DNA of 64,000 nt. It comes from Euglena gracilis. Lineage: Eukaryota > Euglenida > Euglenophyceae > Euglenales. The notes below the pieces were generated by a model that was given only the letters and a program-made list of their open reading frames with translations, was not told the DNA's origin and made no database searches. Positions 55,401 through 64,000 of this stretch are shown in pieces. The stretch spans positions 50,207,302-50,271,301 of the forward strand of contig CP154956.1 of the NCBI GenBank assembly GCA_039621445.1, written 5' to 3'. The stretch's first letter is position 1; every line of letters starts with the position of its first letter. The position numbers were made by a program, and so were the translations under genes.

Positions 55401-58400
55401 AATTTGGTCAAAAATGGCATTTTGATGATGGTCGATCTCAAAAAAGGGCCAAAAATCAGTTTTTGGGGGGTTTGCGGCCGAAAAAATCGTCCCCAGCGGC
55501 TTTCATTTTTCTTCCCCGAAGGGGGGGTTATAAGTCCCGGTTTGGTTGGTCGGCCCGAGGGGGGGGTTGGTAAGTGGGGGGGGGGGGTTAGTAAGTGGGG
55601 GGGGGTTATAAGTGGGGGGGGGGGGTTATCAATCTTCAGGAGTTTCTGCAGTGTCGAATTTTGTGAAATTGAGAAGATGCAGGTAAAGATTGTGCTTCAG
55701 ACAAGTCTGCTCAGATGGGAGAGGATGATATGGCTTGTGTGTAACCAAAACGATCAGGTGGGGCTCAAGTTTTCAGTTTCAGTGAAGGTTCCCCTTGATG
55801 CACCCGGATGCAAATTCAACACCAAATTAACAGATAAAATTTCCATCTAACAAAACGTCGTGCTGCAGATGAATGCCAAAACTTATGGTAATATCCTATA
55901 AAAATAAAAATAAAAATAACAAACAAAGGAGTGATACTAGGAGTGATACACACAAGAGAAAGAAGCACATTGCCTTGAACCAGCAAAAACAACCAAGAAA
56001 TAGTGTGACTGCTCTCGGGATGCAGCACCATGATAATCCATAAACGCCACCAGTTTCCCCCCAATTACGGCTCTGCGGGCTTTAGTTTGCTCCTGCTGCC
56101 ACCGCCCTCTCCTCTCATTCAACATACAAAAAAAATGAAAAGACAAATCCCAAAGGTCACCTGGGGGGCTCAGGGGGACCCGGGGACCCACTTTTGAGGG
56201 GGTCCTTAAAAAAAATAAGGGAAAACCCACCTCTGGTGGGGAACCCACTTGCCCCCCCAGGGGGGGGGGCTCGTCCAGGACCCCCCACACCCCGGGTCAC
56301 GAAACTTGATAAAACCTCTGCTCCTGTTGTATGCTCTTATTTCACCACCATTCTGAACCAATTTCCCGACGCTTCTGGTCATTTTGCTTCCTCGTTCACC
56401 AGGGGGGAGATTATCATTTCGAGCAGATCGTTTCTCAGGAATTGGGTGGGGGGTTACGATTTGGAGGGGGGTGTTACTTTCGGGGATGTATTTGCATGTA
56501 TCGGCAAACGATTGGTCATACACTTGAACATTTGGTGGGAAATAAACACATCAGCTTGTTCTGATTTCCGGAATTCCCATCTTGATTTGTCACCGAACTT
56601 CGTCTCATTTTGAACCCCCAACACTTGACCTTTCCTTTGACTTCTTCAGAGCAAAAGGAGGCGCTGAAAGGCTCGTTGCGTACCGGTCTAAGAACTGCTG
56701 GCGGGAGCCGAACACCTGCTCCAGCCGGCCCAGGATCTTCAGCTGCGAGACCAGCTCCTTCGGGCGGCTCGGCATCGGCGTGCCGGAGAGCAGCAGGACG
56801 AGGTGGTCCATGACCTGGGGTTTCTTCCGGACCACCTTCGGCCGGCCCCCGTGGATTTGGGCCGCCAACTTCGCCACCGCGACCGTCACTGGGGTCATCC
56901 CCTCGTCTTGTGCAGGGACCTCACAAGGTATTGATTGAACAAAGTGGGGTGGGCCGGTGGGACCCCTCCCCTTTCCATCTGATTGGTTCGGTTGATTGAT
57001 TGATTGACTGATTGACTGATTGACTCATTGTGTGCGGGGAGGGGGTTACTCCAGCTGAGCTGCTCACTCTTAAAAACGGAGGAGGTCGTGCATTTTGCAC
57101 GTTGAACCTGTTTGCTTCATTTCCAAAATGGGGTTACCTACAACCACCTCTTTTGGTTGGGAAAGTTCTTTTTTTTGTGTGTAAGCTGTTTCGAGTTGTC
57201 AAATATGCAATTCATCGTGCCTCTCCACTTTCAATTGCTTCGGCAGTTTTCCCCTCCCACAAAAAAAAGAAACGAACGGATGCACTGGGCATGCTGGTCT
57301 TTCACTCGATGGCTCTCGTCCACAATCAAGCCCTTGAATGCCATCTGCATCAGTTCGGGTCAGGGCGTCGATTCTACCCAGGCTTCTTTTAAGACCTGGG
57401 GGACCCCCCAAAAATCGGGCCATATGAGGGCATTTTCCAAAAAAAAACCTTTGGTACTTAGCGCTGAGACCCATATCCGGGCCTCTGGCCTGGAACCCCT
57501 CCATAGGGTCTTCTGACTTAAAAAGAAGCCTGATTCTACCCCAGAAGATCCTGAATTTAGGTGCCGGAAAGGAGCTGCTGGCTGACCCCCCCCCTGCATG
57601 GGAATGGACCAGAGTAGCCAGAATGGGCCAGTGGCTGAACCGACCGAGAAAAAAATCAAACTCAAAACGTCTCCTCCTCCCCATAGCAAATTGTGCAAAA
57701 AAAATCAATTTTCACACCTAAACCTCACCTGGACAAACCATCTTCGATGGATTTTCTGATCCAGTACACCCAGAATCCTCGAAGACAAAAAACTGTAACG
57801 TTGCAACACCGCTAGGGTATTTTTGGGGTTCTGGATGAACCCAAAGGTTGCGCACTGAGACAGCACATTCTAAAAATGATCCCTTCCTGGCTTAAAAGAA
57901 TTCAATTATCCACAAATTCACAAAAAAAATAAGAACAGAGCATCCTCATGCCCCTGCTCCCCCCCACTTGTCTGGGAATTGTCGCAGGTATTACATTCGC
58001 CATTCGGGGTTAATCAAAAGAATAGGGTTGGGTTTAAGTGTTGCATTTCCGTTTGAACACTTGTACACCACAATTGGGTCTTATCATTGGCGGCATCTCA
58101 AACTACATTTAGCATGAACTCAGGCCCAATCTGAGCCCTAACCCTGGCACTACTCTAAACATAAGTGTAGCCCTGACCCACTTCCAAATTCACCCCAATC
58201 ATAACTTGAACAGAGCCATCAAACACGCTTCAGCACACCATAAATGTTCGAGCAATCGTGCGATGCCACCTGGGAATCGGGGAACGATCCCATTTGTGTG
58301 GGAAAGGAGGGCACAACAACCCTCCCTATAACAATTGGGCCTCAAGGGGGGGGGATGGGCTTCCCCCCAAAAAAACTCAAAATGGAAGACTGTATAATCA

Positions 58401-61400
58401 CCGATTGCAAAAAAAAATCAGTGGAAAGGGAAAAAAACTGTCAAAAAAGGTTCAAAAAAATGCAAGTGCAGATACCCCCCTGGCTGAAGCGACGCCATAG
58501 TCGGGGAAGGCAATATTTCACCAGTTCGAAATTGATGACCCAAATATCAGCAGAGTCCAGCCGTGCATGGCAAGGTCAAGGTTCTGACCACATCGTTGTC
58601 TTGCATCCTTTCCAATGAACAAGATAATACTCAAGCTCTTTACAAAGGCAGGGTTGGGCTAGGCTGGAAAAACATTCTGTTGGGCATTTCCCCAAAGGCG
58701 AAGGTCAAATCTCACAAAAAAGACCTTGCCAACCCAAAGAAGGATGGGAATATTCTTGGACATCGTCGTTGATTCCTACACCTTCTTAATGACACTGCTC
58801 AATCAAACAGAGTCTTGCTGGTTTCCAACATCAAAATCAAAAAATCCAGGTGACAAAGGCCAGCAGCATTCCCATTCCATAAGTTCCCCCCCAGGAACCC
58901 CCCAGACCGCCCAAAAGGACCCCTCTCCTCGGGACTCACTCAAAGGTGGCACTCTGGGCTCCACTGGAGGAGGGGGGGGGCTACCTACGGACCCTCAAAA
59001 TATCATCATTTATATGTCTGTGACGTGTTTGTGTGTGCATTTTAGGCTCTTTGCGTTGAGTACTGCCCCCGGAGTACCCCAGGAACCCCCCAGGACTGGC
59101 AGTCCTGTGGGAGAATTGGAAAAAATGCAAAGAGAAAATTGGAAATGAAATGGAAAAAATGGAAAAAATATAAATGAACTTAAAAGCAAAAAAATCCAAA
59201 AAAAATAATTGAAATAAAAAATCAATAGGGAACTTGTTTTGAATGTCTTGAATGTTTGTTTGTCTTGAATGTTGTGAAGCTGGCAAGAGGTAATCGAATG
59301 CGCAAAATAAAAACATACCACTCGTTGCAGAAATGAGAAAACAACACCCACTGGACTCATATCCCACTGACGAGGGGGAGGGTCGTTGGACAAGCCCAAT
59401 AAAACCCAGCCCATTGAAGGGAGACTGTGTTCCAAATCACAAGATTGCAGCAAGTGATGGTTGGAGCCCTGTTTGACCTTCCACAATTGAAACCGTAGCA
59501 TCTGGTGTCCATCGGTCGGCTTCTCTCTGCCAGTTGATCTTGAGCGAGGCGGGGCAAATGACTAACGCTGGGTAGGCCTCTGGCAGGCTGTCTCTCTGGT
59601 GCTTTTGCGGCAGGCTTCGAGGTCGCTGGCTTCATACAATGCAAAGAGAAAAAGAGTCGTTGGAAAACCTGGTCATTTTAGGGAGATGAAACTGCAACGT
59701 TTTTGCGCATTTTTGTATCTGGCACATAAATCATTCCGAGTCACACATCCCCTCATCATTTCTTCATGCAGCTGCAACTTCTGCCACGTGGTGGTTGATG
59801 GCCCAAATGCACGCCATTTTGCGGCCTGCAAGCTGCCAAAAAAACACGTCTTTTTCTCAATCAAGGAAAATATTAGCTTTGGCTGGGGCGCTTCTCTGGG
59901 GTGGTGGCAACCATCAGGCTTCTTTTTAAGACCCCTGGGGGGGGGAGGGGGGGGCGCCCCCCACCCCCGGGGGGCGCCGGGCCCCCCCCCCCGGGGGGGG
60001 GGGGGGCGGGGACCCCCCCAAAATCGGGCCCGCTAAAGGCAATTTTCAAAAATTTTCGGCTCTTCGCGCCGAAAAGGTATACCCAGCGCCTCCGGCCCCC
60101 CCCCCCCCCCGGGGGGGGTCCGGCCCGGACCCACCCACCCACCCCCCCGGGGGGGGGGGTGGGGGGGGGGGGGTCAGGTGACTTAAAAAGAAGCCTGGCA
60201 ACCATGGTCGGCCCGACCAGGTCGGCCGACTGCAGGGGGTCGATATTGACCCCCAGAAGTCAACATCCCAAATTTTTGTCTCCCTCAAAAAGATTTGGGG
60301 TGAATTTATGAGGTTATTGGAATAGGGTTGGGGTTAAGATTTTATACCCAACAGTTGAGCTTCCCTGCTCATTGTTGCTATGTTTGCCTATACAGGGTAC
60401 ACAGCGAACCCAAGGGGGGGAGGGGGGTCCCCCCACCCACCCAGGGGCAAAGCTGTACGGGAAGGCCAAAGGAAAATTCCCTTGGCACCAAAGGCAACAA
60501 AAAAAGCTTTGACGTAAAAATCGGCTGCCCCGGAAATACAGGAAGGCCTGGTGGGGGGGGTCGGACTCCCCGGCCAACGAGGATCACAGGATGGGGGTGG
60601 GGGGGGGGGGTGGAACCCCCCCCGGGGCCAAATTTGGGGCTGTCATATGTTGCAATCAACGCCCCAGGGAAGCCAATGAGCCTGAAAAAAAGCTGATTTG
60701 CATTGCCCGAAAAACAAATAATTTGATTTCAGTTCTCTCCTGATCATGCCGGGAGGGGGGGGGGGATCAGATTATGATCGAAGCATCCCAAATTCCAGAG
60801 AAAGAGGCTGCTTCCTGCAAGTCGCAAAGCCATCAATGCTTGTACCGTCTTCCCCAAGCCCATCTCATCGGCAATGAAAGAGCGGCGTGTTCGCAGTGCG
60901 TAATCACACCACACACTATGTTTTTGCCAATGCCACTCATATTCTATTTTTCTTGACCCCCATGGTCAAGTTTCTTTTTAAGACCCTGGGGGGGTTCTCC
61001 CCAGGGGTCTTTTTAAGGGTTGGCATCCACCCACCCAGGCCCCCCCAGGGGAGGGGAGGGGGTCCCGGGGACCCACCCACTTTTGCCCGAAAATGGCCAA
61101 AAAAAGGCTAAAAGTAGCACCTTTTTTCAAAATTTTCGGCGCCAAAAAAAAGATTTACCCACCAGTCCCCACCCCCACCCTCCCGGGGGGAGGGGGTCCA
61201 TAGGACCCACCCACCCTCCCCTCCCCCCCTGGGGGAGGGGGGTCCAAGACTAAAAAAAAACCCAGTTCTCCCTCACCCACCCAGTCCGGCGCCGGACCCC
61301 CCCCCAAACTGGGCAGTCTCAGGACATTTCCCAACAAATGCAGTGCTTCGCACCAAAACCCACACCCGGGCCCCGCGTGTGGGTTTTGGCCCAGGGGGTC

Positions 61401-62535
61401 CGGCCCCAAACCCACCCACCCCACCCGGGGGGTTTCTGAGTTGAAAAGCAGCCTCCCAGGGGTCAAGGGGCAAACCTTTCCCCCCTGCTGGACAGTAGCA
61501 TGGTAACCAGTTTTGTGCCCAGCACAAAGCACCGAGTGGATAGAGCTGGAGATTTGGGCTGGCCAGAAATGTTTGCGGGCTAGATAGCACCCCATCGACC
61601 AATTGCCCAAAAAATGGCTTGCAAAAATAGAGCTTTGAAAGAAATGAGATTCTGACAACCCCCAAAACAAAAAAAAGGCCCCAAAACACCATTTTGGATA
61701 TTTTTGAAAACTTTTTCAAATTTTTTTGATATTGGTGCTTGCGCCAAAATTTTTCGGCGGAACCCATCAAAAAGGGGCTGGCTAGCCGGGCTACCAGCAG
61801 CACCCTTCCACTGCGGCTGGGCTGGGTCAAATTCTGGGCTGGCTGCAGCAGCCCCCTCCCCTGCAAAACCTTAAAGAGGTGCATGCCCCGGACGTCCCCA
61901 GAGCCAACTTAAACTGGGCACCTGCCTTAAATCAAATTCTCTCCTTAGCACAATCAATGCCCTTTCCACCAAGGGCCTTCTTGAGGACCCCCCCAGGCCC
62001 TGCGGGCCAGCTGGAAAAAGGTACTGGTTGTCAAAAAGGTGCTGGCTGGACAGCCTCTCCCCAGGGGGCCAGGGGGCCAAAAGGGGCCAGGGGGAGGGGG
62101 TCCGGCCAGCTGGCAGCTGGACCCGGTGGGTACCCCGAAACAGGCAGAAAAGCCCAAATCCAGCCAGGTCAGCATTTATCAGCCAAAGCTTTGAGGTGAA
62201 GCCAAAAAAACACTCCAAAAGGCCATTTTCGGTCCCCTTTTCTCAAAAAGTTTCGGCTCTTTTGCGCTGAAATTCCAGCCCAGCTTAGCCAGGCTGCAGG
62301 CCCCCCGGGGTCTGCCGTCCGGCAGGGAGCTACTGGCGCTGGCTTGCTGGACCCTCTGGCTTAAGAAAACTCCAGCTTTCCACATAGAAACTGCAGGTTT
62401 GGAATCAGGGAAACCATGGCATGGAAACATAGTCTGGTCTATGCCAGCCTTTTGGAATGCCAGTAGGTTTCTTTCTGAAACATCTGGCTTCATACCAGAG
62501 GCGGGCGGCACTGAATTCCATCAAATGTTTTTGGC
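46268..62535 (-). CDS. SNF2-family DNA translocase gene (SMARCAL1/ZRANB3-like), at least 11 exons
   Basis: Minus-strand exons carry, in order, the Q-like motif, motifs I, Ia, Ib, II (DESH), III (SGTP), the RRTKDGVLPQLP block, IV, V, VI (QAEDR...HRIGQ) and the family C-terminal block (LTSNTID..M). This is the full helicase core of an SNF2 ATPase. The short core without large insertions, and blocks such as SGTPMPSRP, fit the distant SMARCAL1/ZRANB3 group. Those proteins are nuclear, ATP-driven annealing or fork-remodelling translocases; the role here is inferred. Most introns lack GT-AG. The N-terminus upstream of the Q-like motif was not found. Introns hold MITEs and one R1 copy. The exon boundaries are mine, from homology. 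Confidence 0.85.
47136..47554. mobile_element. MITE-like element M7 in the last SNF2 intron
   Basis: Inverted ends AGCTTTTGCTTAAGG and CCCTTAAGCAAAAGCCT. Inside are CTAGCTAG-type repeats, GGCATTTTTGGCC and the CCGGCGCTTTGCGCCGG hairpin (about 47387-47403). No clean target duplication was found. Non-coding. Confidence 0.6.
47753..47778 (-). CDS. SNF2 gene, motif VI micro-exon
   Basis: LHRIGQEEG with an upstream in-frame DR. The frame stays open on both sides, but the homology to QAEDR-x-HRIGQ on the left and to the last exon on the right limits it to about 26 nt. Neither border shows GT-AG. Boundaries are uncertain by several bases. Confidence 0.65.
48670..48874 (-). CDS. SNF2 gene, motif V exon
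   Basis: TITGDTLCAARQLRVDAFQ, ATRVIVCNILAAGYGITLTA, ASDALVVELPWTPAAMHQAE and DR. This is motif V plus the first half of motif VI. It is G/C-rich compared with its introns. The preceding intron ends CTGCGCAG. The downstream border right after QAEDR gives a perfect protein join to LHRIGQ but no GT. Confidence 0.85.
50138..50340 (-). CDS. SNF2 gene, motif IV exon
   Basis: GEVVLEDHEFLHRLGELRQL, AAEAKVDAVIEWVEEFF and PRKLVVFAWHRDTVARIADA. KLVVFAWH is the first strand of the second RecA-like domain. The following intron may begin GGACA (CA at +4/+5). Its GTGGTG close to the start can pair with CACCAC near the end. A GTGAGT at 50119-50124 would be out of frame with the next exon. Confidence 0.8.
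50793..51076. mobile_element. hAT-like MITE M4 in an SNF2 intron, 8-bp target duplication
   Basis: Terminal inverted repeats CAGGCTTCTTTTTAAG and CTTAAAAAGAAGCCTG are bounded by GTTGGAAC on both sides (50785-50792 and 51077-51084). The interior is long G and C runs with the CGGCGCTTTGCGCCG hairpin at about 50940. 284 bp, non-coding. An 8-bp duplication and CAGG ends fit hAT-type non-autonomous elements. Confidence 0.85.
51285..53110. repeat. Dispersed repeat R1, copy 2 (short form) in an SNF2 intron
   Basis: Matches 22300-24790 except for the 575-bp internal stretch and a tandem duplication present only there. Includes the AAACAGTAAGGGG hairpin (about 52295-52335) and the minus-strand coding-like block ending at 52729. 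Confidence 0.75.
52725..52890 (-). other. Conserved coding-like block in R1 copy 2
   Basis: Minus-strand ATLCRWDCLQRFRKFLKDQ, LREEGKKPMRKSRPRFLLEF, then ALP and stop, nearly identical in copy 1. Unrecognised protein. It lies inside an SNF2 intron and is not part of that protein. Confidence 0.4.
53111..54440 (-). other. SNF2 intron sequence with a small inverted repeat
   Basis: CCTCCCAATGGAAC pairs with GTTCCATTAGGAGG at 53171-53210, a 14-bp arm pair around an 11-base loop. 53130-53440 has several GTTAACC/GGTTAA motifs. No exon is recognised. Confidence 0.4.
54445..54577 (-). CDS. SNF2 gene, end-of-domain-1 exon
   Basis: CSQGLNLEELNEKLRSSCFL, then RRTKDGVLPQLPQKECVV. The FLRRTKDGVLPQLPQK block is diagnostic of the SNF2 core. 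The start follows an intron ending TGGGCAGC (TG at -8/-7). The join FLDRY-CSQGLNLEEL fits the family. The 3' border is not resolved. Confidence 0.8.
55234..55628. mobile_element. MITE M3: TA-flanked C-rich MITE in an SNF2 intron
   Basis: Starts TACCCCCCCCACTTATAAAC and ends TTATAAGTGGGGGG...TTA, flanked by TA. The interior (ATTGTTGGTGAAAATCCGA, then AAATTTGGTCAAAAATGGCA) is homologous to M2. Confidence 0.75.
56682..56889 (-). CDS. SNF2 gene, motif III exon
   Basis: VTVAVAKLAAQIHGGRPKVV, MDHLVLLLSGTPMPSRPKEL, VSQLKILGRLEQVFGSRQQF and LDRY. LLSGTP is motif III. High G/C in the third codon position. The intron after it starts ACGCA (CA at +4/+5). The exon start is within 56880-56889: a GT-AG and a CA/TG solution are both possible for the intron before it. 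Confidence 0.85.
57278..57344 (-). CDS. SNF2 gene, motif II (DESH) exon
   Basis: MAFKGLIVDESHRVKDQHAQ. DESH is the Walker B/DEAH-type motif. The intron upstream begins AGCCA and ends TGATGCAG, giving CA at +4/+5 and TG at -8/-7 with the frame kept. The 3' border is 57278 (GT-AG) or 57291 (CA/TG). Confidence 0.85.
57379..57532. mobile_element. hAT-like MITE M6, 8-bp target duplication, 35 bp from an exon
   Basis: CAGGCTTCTTTTAAG and CTTAAAAAGAAGCCTG ends bounded by ATTCTACC on both sides (57371-57378, 57533-57540). 154 bp, a shortened relative of M4 and M5. It sits just upstream of the motif II exon. Confidence 0.85.
58486..58551 (-). CDS. SNF2 gene, motif Ib exon (66 nt)
   Basis: ADIWVINFELVKYCLPRLWR and RF. 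It matches the ADIxVINYDLL block of the family. An in-frame TGA lies just upstream, and no AG separates it from the coding part, so a standard acceptor is impossible there. The CA/TG solution (intron ending TGGACTCT) removes it. Confidence 0.85.
59467..59578 (-). CDS. SNF2 gene, motif Ia exon
   Basis: YPALVICPASLKINWQREAD, then RWTPDATVSIVEGQTG. CPASLKxNWxxE is motif Ia. Exact joins on both sides give LAGAYPALVIC and VEGQTG-ADIWVI. The intron downstream begins CTCCA (CA at +4/+5). Confidence 0.9.
59915..60197. mobile_element. hAT-like MITE M5 in an SNF2 intron, 8-bp target duplication
   Basis: The same 16-bp ends as M4, bounded by GCAACCAT on both sides (59907-59914, 60198-60205). 283 bp. 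Interior G/C runs and a CGGCTCTTCGCGCCG hairpin at about 60057. Confidence 0.85.
60395..60660. repeat. G/C-rich foldback in an SNF2 intron
   Basis: AAGGGGGGGAGGGGGGTCCC and CCCCCACCCACCCAGG, then a second G-run/C-run pair at 60550-60630. Similar in style to the MITEs but without identified ends. Confidence 0.4.
60814..60898 (-). CDS. SNF2 gene, motif I (Walker A) exon (85 nt)
   Basis: SLRTRRSFIADEMGLGKTVQ, then ALMALRLAG. DEMGLGKT is the ATP-binding motif. There is no GT between the last conserved residues and about 80 bp downstream, so the intron after it cannot start with GT close by. It starts AAGCAG, and its first 19 nt can pair with the last 21 nt of the intron. Confidence 0.9.
60960..62400. 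repeat. Complex of G/C-rich repeats in the first recognised SNF2 intron
   Basis: At 60965-61260 lies TTTCTTTTTAAGACCC (a hAT-MITE-like end), G/C runs and half of the core hairpin (TTTTCGGCGCC at 61134). At 61300-62380 are repeats of GGCTGGCTAGC and CCAGCTGGCAGCTGG type and a TTTCGGCTCTTTTGCGCTGA hairpin relic (62253). No coding exon is recognised inside. Confidence 0.4.
62427..62511 (-). CDS. SNF2 gene, Q-like motif exon (first recognised)
   Basis: VSERNLLAFQKAGIDQTM. LLxFQxxGI precedes Walker A in this family (LLPFQREGV type). The following intron begins TTCCATGCCATGG and ends TGATTACG: CA at +4/+5, TG at -8/-7, and nine consecutive pairs including wobbles. The true 5' border of the exon is unknown. 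Confidence 0.75.
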
Positions 62536-63450
62536 TCTCCCCGTGGAACACACCACGACAATATTTGGCCATGTTGAAATCTTGACCCTCTGAATGACTG
62601 GAGGGTGTACCATCAAAAAGAGGGCTCATTTGGTCTTTGGTTCAGACTGGATAAAAAAGAAGAGTTGCTGCAGGTGATTACTTCTGGAGAAGAAATTCAT
62701 TGATGTGGCGCATGAAATGTTAAATAAAAAAAACAACTAAAAATAATGGCCAAAAAATGACCTTTGATGGGGACGGCAAAGCTGGTCGGGCGAAGAAACA
62801 AAACTCCTTGAAAAATTTGTGCACTGCGCGAGGGCAGGCTGGAGTTAATGCACTTCTGGGGATCTCAGTGGAACAAAAAATAAAGCAAAAAAAACATTGT
62901 GAACCACAAAAAAAGACAGCAAACACAAAAGTTGTCAACAATTGGCAAACAGAAAAACCACGTAGAAAAAAACATCTTTGTTTTGACCACCCTGAACCAT
63001 AGAGCATAAAATTCAATCCTCCCTCCATAAATAATCCTCTCTCCAAAAAATCCTGGTCTCAGGTCTGTGGCAAAAAAAAAATCAAACCAAACTGTGTTGC
63101 ACAAAAAATGGGAAATCCCTTGGATTTGAATTAGATCTCATTTGATGTGTTACAATGATGAATCTACCTCACAGTTCTCAGGGTGGTTTTAGATTGCTAC
63201 GGCGTTTTTTGGACTCCTCGCATGCATGGAGTCATGCAGGTCAAGTTTTGAGAATTACCACGAAAGCAAGGGGGAAAACATCAAAAATATTTGGCAAGTC
63301 AGCTTGGTGCAAAATACTTGGCAAGGGGGTCTGGCTGGGGGGGGGGGGGAAGCATGGCGAGGGGCTCAGTGAGGGCGGGACGGATGAGCCGACCCCCCCC
63401 CTTTGTACATTGGCGTGCACCATGGGTTTCGGGCTAAAAAAAAAAAAAAA
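62536..63450. other. No gene recognised
   Basis: A/T-rich sequence (many A runs at 62860-63100) without a recognisable exon, upstream of the recognised SNF2 exons. Confidence 0.4.
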
Positions 63451-63459
63451 GAAACCTTC

Positions 63460-63735
63460 ATGGGAGCAGTCGCTGCCCAGCTGGAAAATCCAGGCTGTGG
63501 ACGGCCGCCTCCCGGTCCTCTGCAATTTCCTTCGCCGTCGACGCGGCCAACAGTGTCGGCCCCACCTCCGCTGTCAGACCTTTGCCTCTGGGCTCGCATC
63601 CGAAGGGAAGAGGCAGGGGCCTGTCGCCTGCCACTGCGCTTCGGTGGGGGCTGCGCACAAGGCCTTTGGGTGGACGTGTGGCGCAGTGCCAGGTGGGCAG
63701 CGACGGCAGGCGGTGGCCACCACAATTCAACCAGA
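63460..63735 (-). other. Possible upstream coding exon (G/C-rich)
   Basis: A sharply G/C-rich island like the SNF2 exons. One minus-strand frame reads LTAEVGPTLLAASTAKEIAE and REAAVHSLDFPAGQRLL with high third-position G/C. No family match. It could be an N-terminal exon of the SNF2 gene or of a neighbour. 63736-64000 shows nothing further. Confidence 0.3.
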
Positions 63736-64000
63736 TGGGGCCGACCCTTTTGCCAGACGAGAGAAAAATGGAAATATGGGTAATGCACCTGCTTCTTTGA
63801 GAATGGCAGGAGGCAGTTGAATGCGAAAGACAAAGCGAACGCGGGTGTGCAAGAAAAGGGTGTCACTTACGTTTTAATGGTGCGGCCGAGCACCGTAAAT
63901 AACTGAATGCCAGTCGCACTGCAAGAGGCCTCCAAGGCAAGTTGCAACTCTTCCCGTACCCCACCCCCCCTGCCCACGACCAGGCTCCTACAACCCCCGA

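Noticed and set aside
56888-57278. Exclusive nonconventional splicing between motifs II and III
   Set aside because: A GT-AG pair (57277, 56889) also keeps the frame and reads well, so this intron was not counted as support for the CA/TG rule.
1-64000. tRNA, rRNA, riboswitch or bacterial operon features
   Set aside because: No cloverleaf, rRNA block or operon-like gene packing was seen. The window is eukaryotic and repeat-rich.

Overview
The window is nuclear DNA of a eukaryote and is dominated by transposable elements. The organism is probably a euglenid, close to Euglena (confidence about 0.6). The evidence is one real host gene on the minus strand at 46.3-62.5 kb, an SNF2-family DNA translocase of the SMARCAL1/ZRANB3 type cut into at least 11 exons. 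Joining the exons by protein homology does not give GT-AG introns at most junctions. Several introns instead carry CA at +4/+5 and TG at -8/-7, with complementary ends. That is the published signature of euglenid nonconventional introns.

Layout. 0-2.3 kb: no gene; a cluster of GCGG-N4-CCGC palindromes, a G/C-rich foldback and a GT microsatellite. 2.3-45.6 kb: an array of at least nine DIRS-type tyrosine-recombinase retrotransposons and fragments in both orientations. They are named here A (minus, 2.5-7.0), B (plus, 7.2-11.6), C (plus, 12.5-17.1), D (17.2-18.9, two fragments), G (19.5-22.1), H (25.6-28.9), I (28.9-35.7, split), E (35.8-40.4) and F (40.9-45.6). The full gene order is gag-like, reverse transcriptase, RNase H, Dam-like adenine methyltransferase, tyrosine recombinase, internal complementary region (ICR), right inverted terminal repeat. 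E and F are nearly intact. A, B and C are decayed. G and H are internal-deletion derivatives. I is split by a 6-kb LTR retrotransposon with 509-bp LTRs. Four copies (B, C, G, I) contain a cleanly inverted internal or terminal segment.

45.6-64 kb: the SNF2 gene. Its large introns hold several small MITE-like elements: three with perfect 8-bp target duplications, one of a TA-flanked C-rich family, and others. They also hold one copy of a roughly 2-kb dispersed repeat (R1) whose second copy lies at 22.3-24.8 kb.

Most reading frames in the window are transposon remnants. The SNF2 protein probably remodels or anneals DNA at stalled forks, as its family does. The DIRS proteins would copy the element RNA and integrate a circular DNA using the recombinase. 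Splice sites were placed by eye from homology and the CA/TG rule; RNA data would be decisive.
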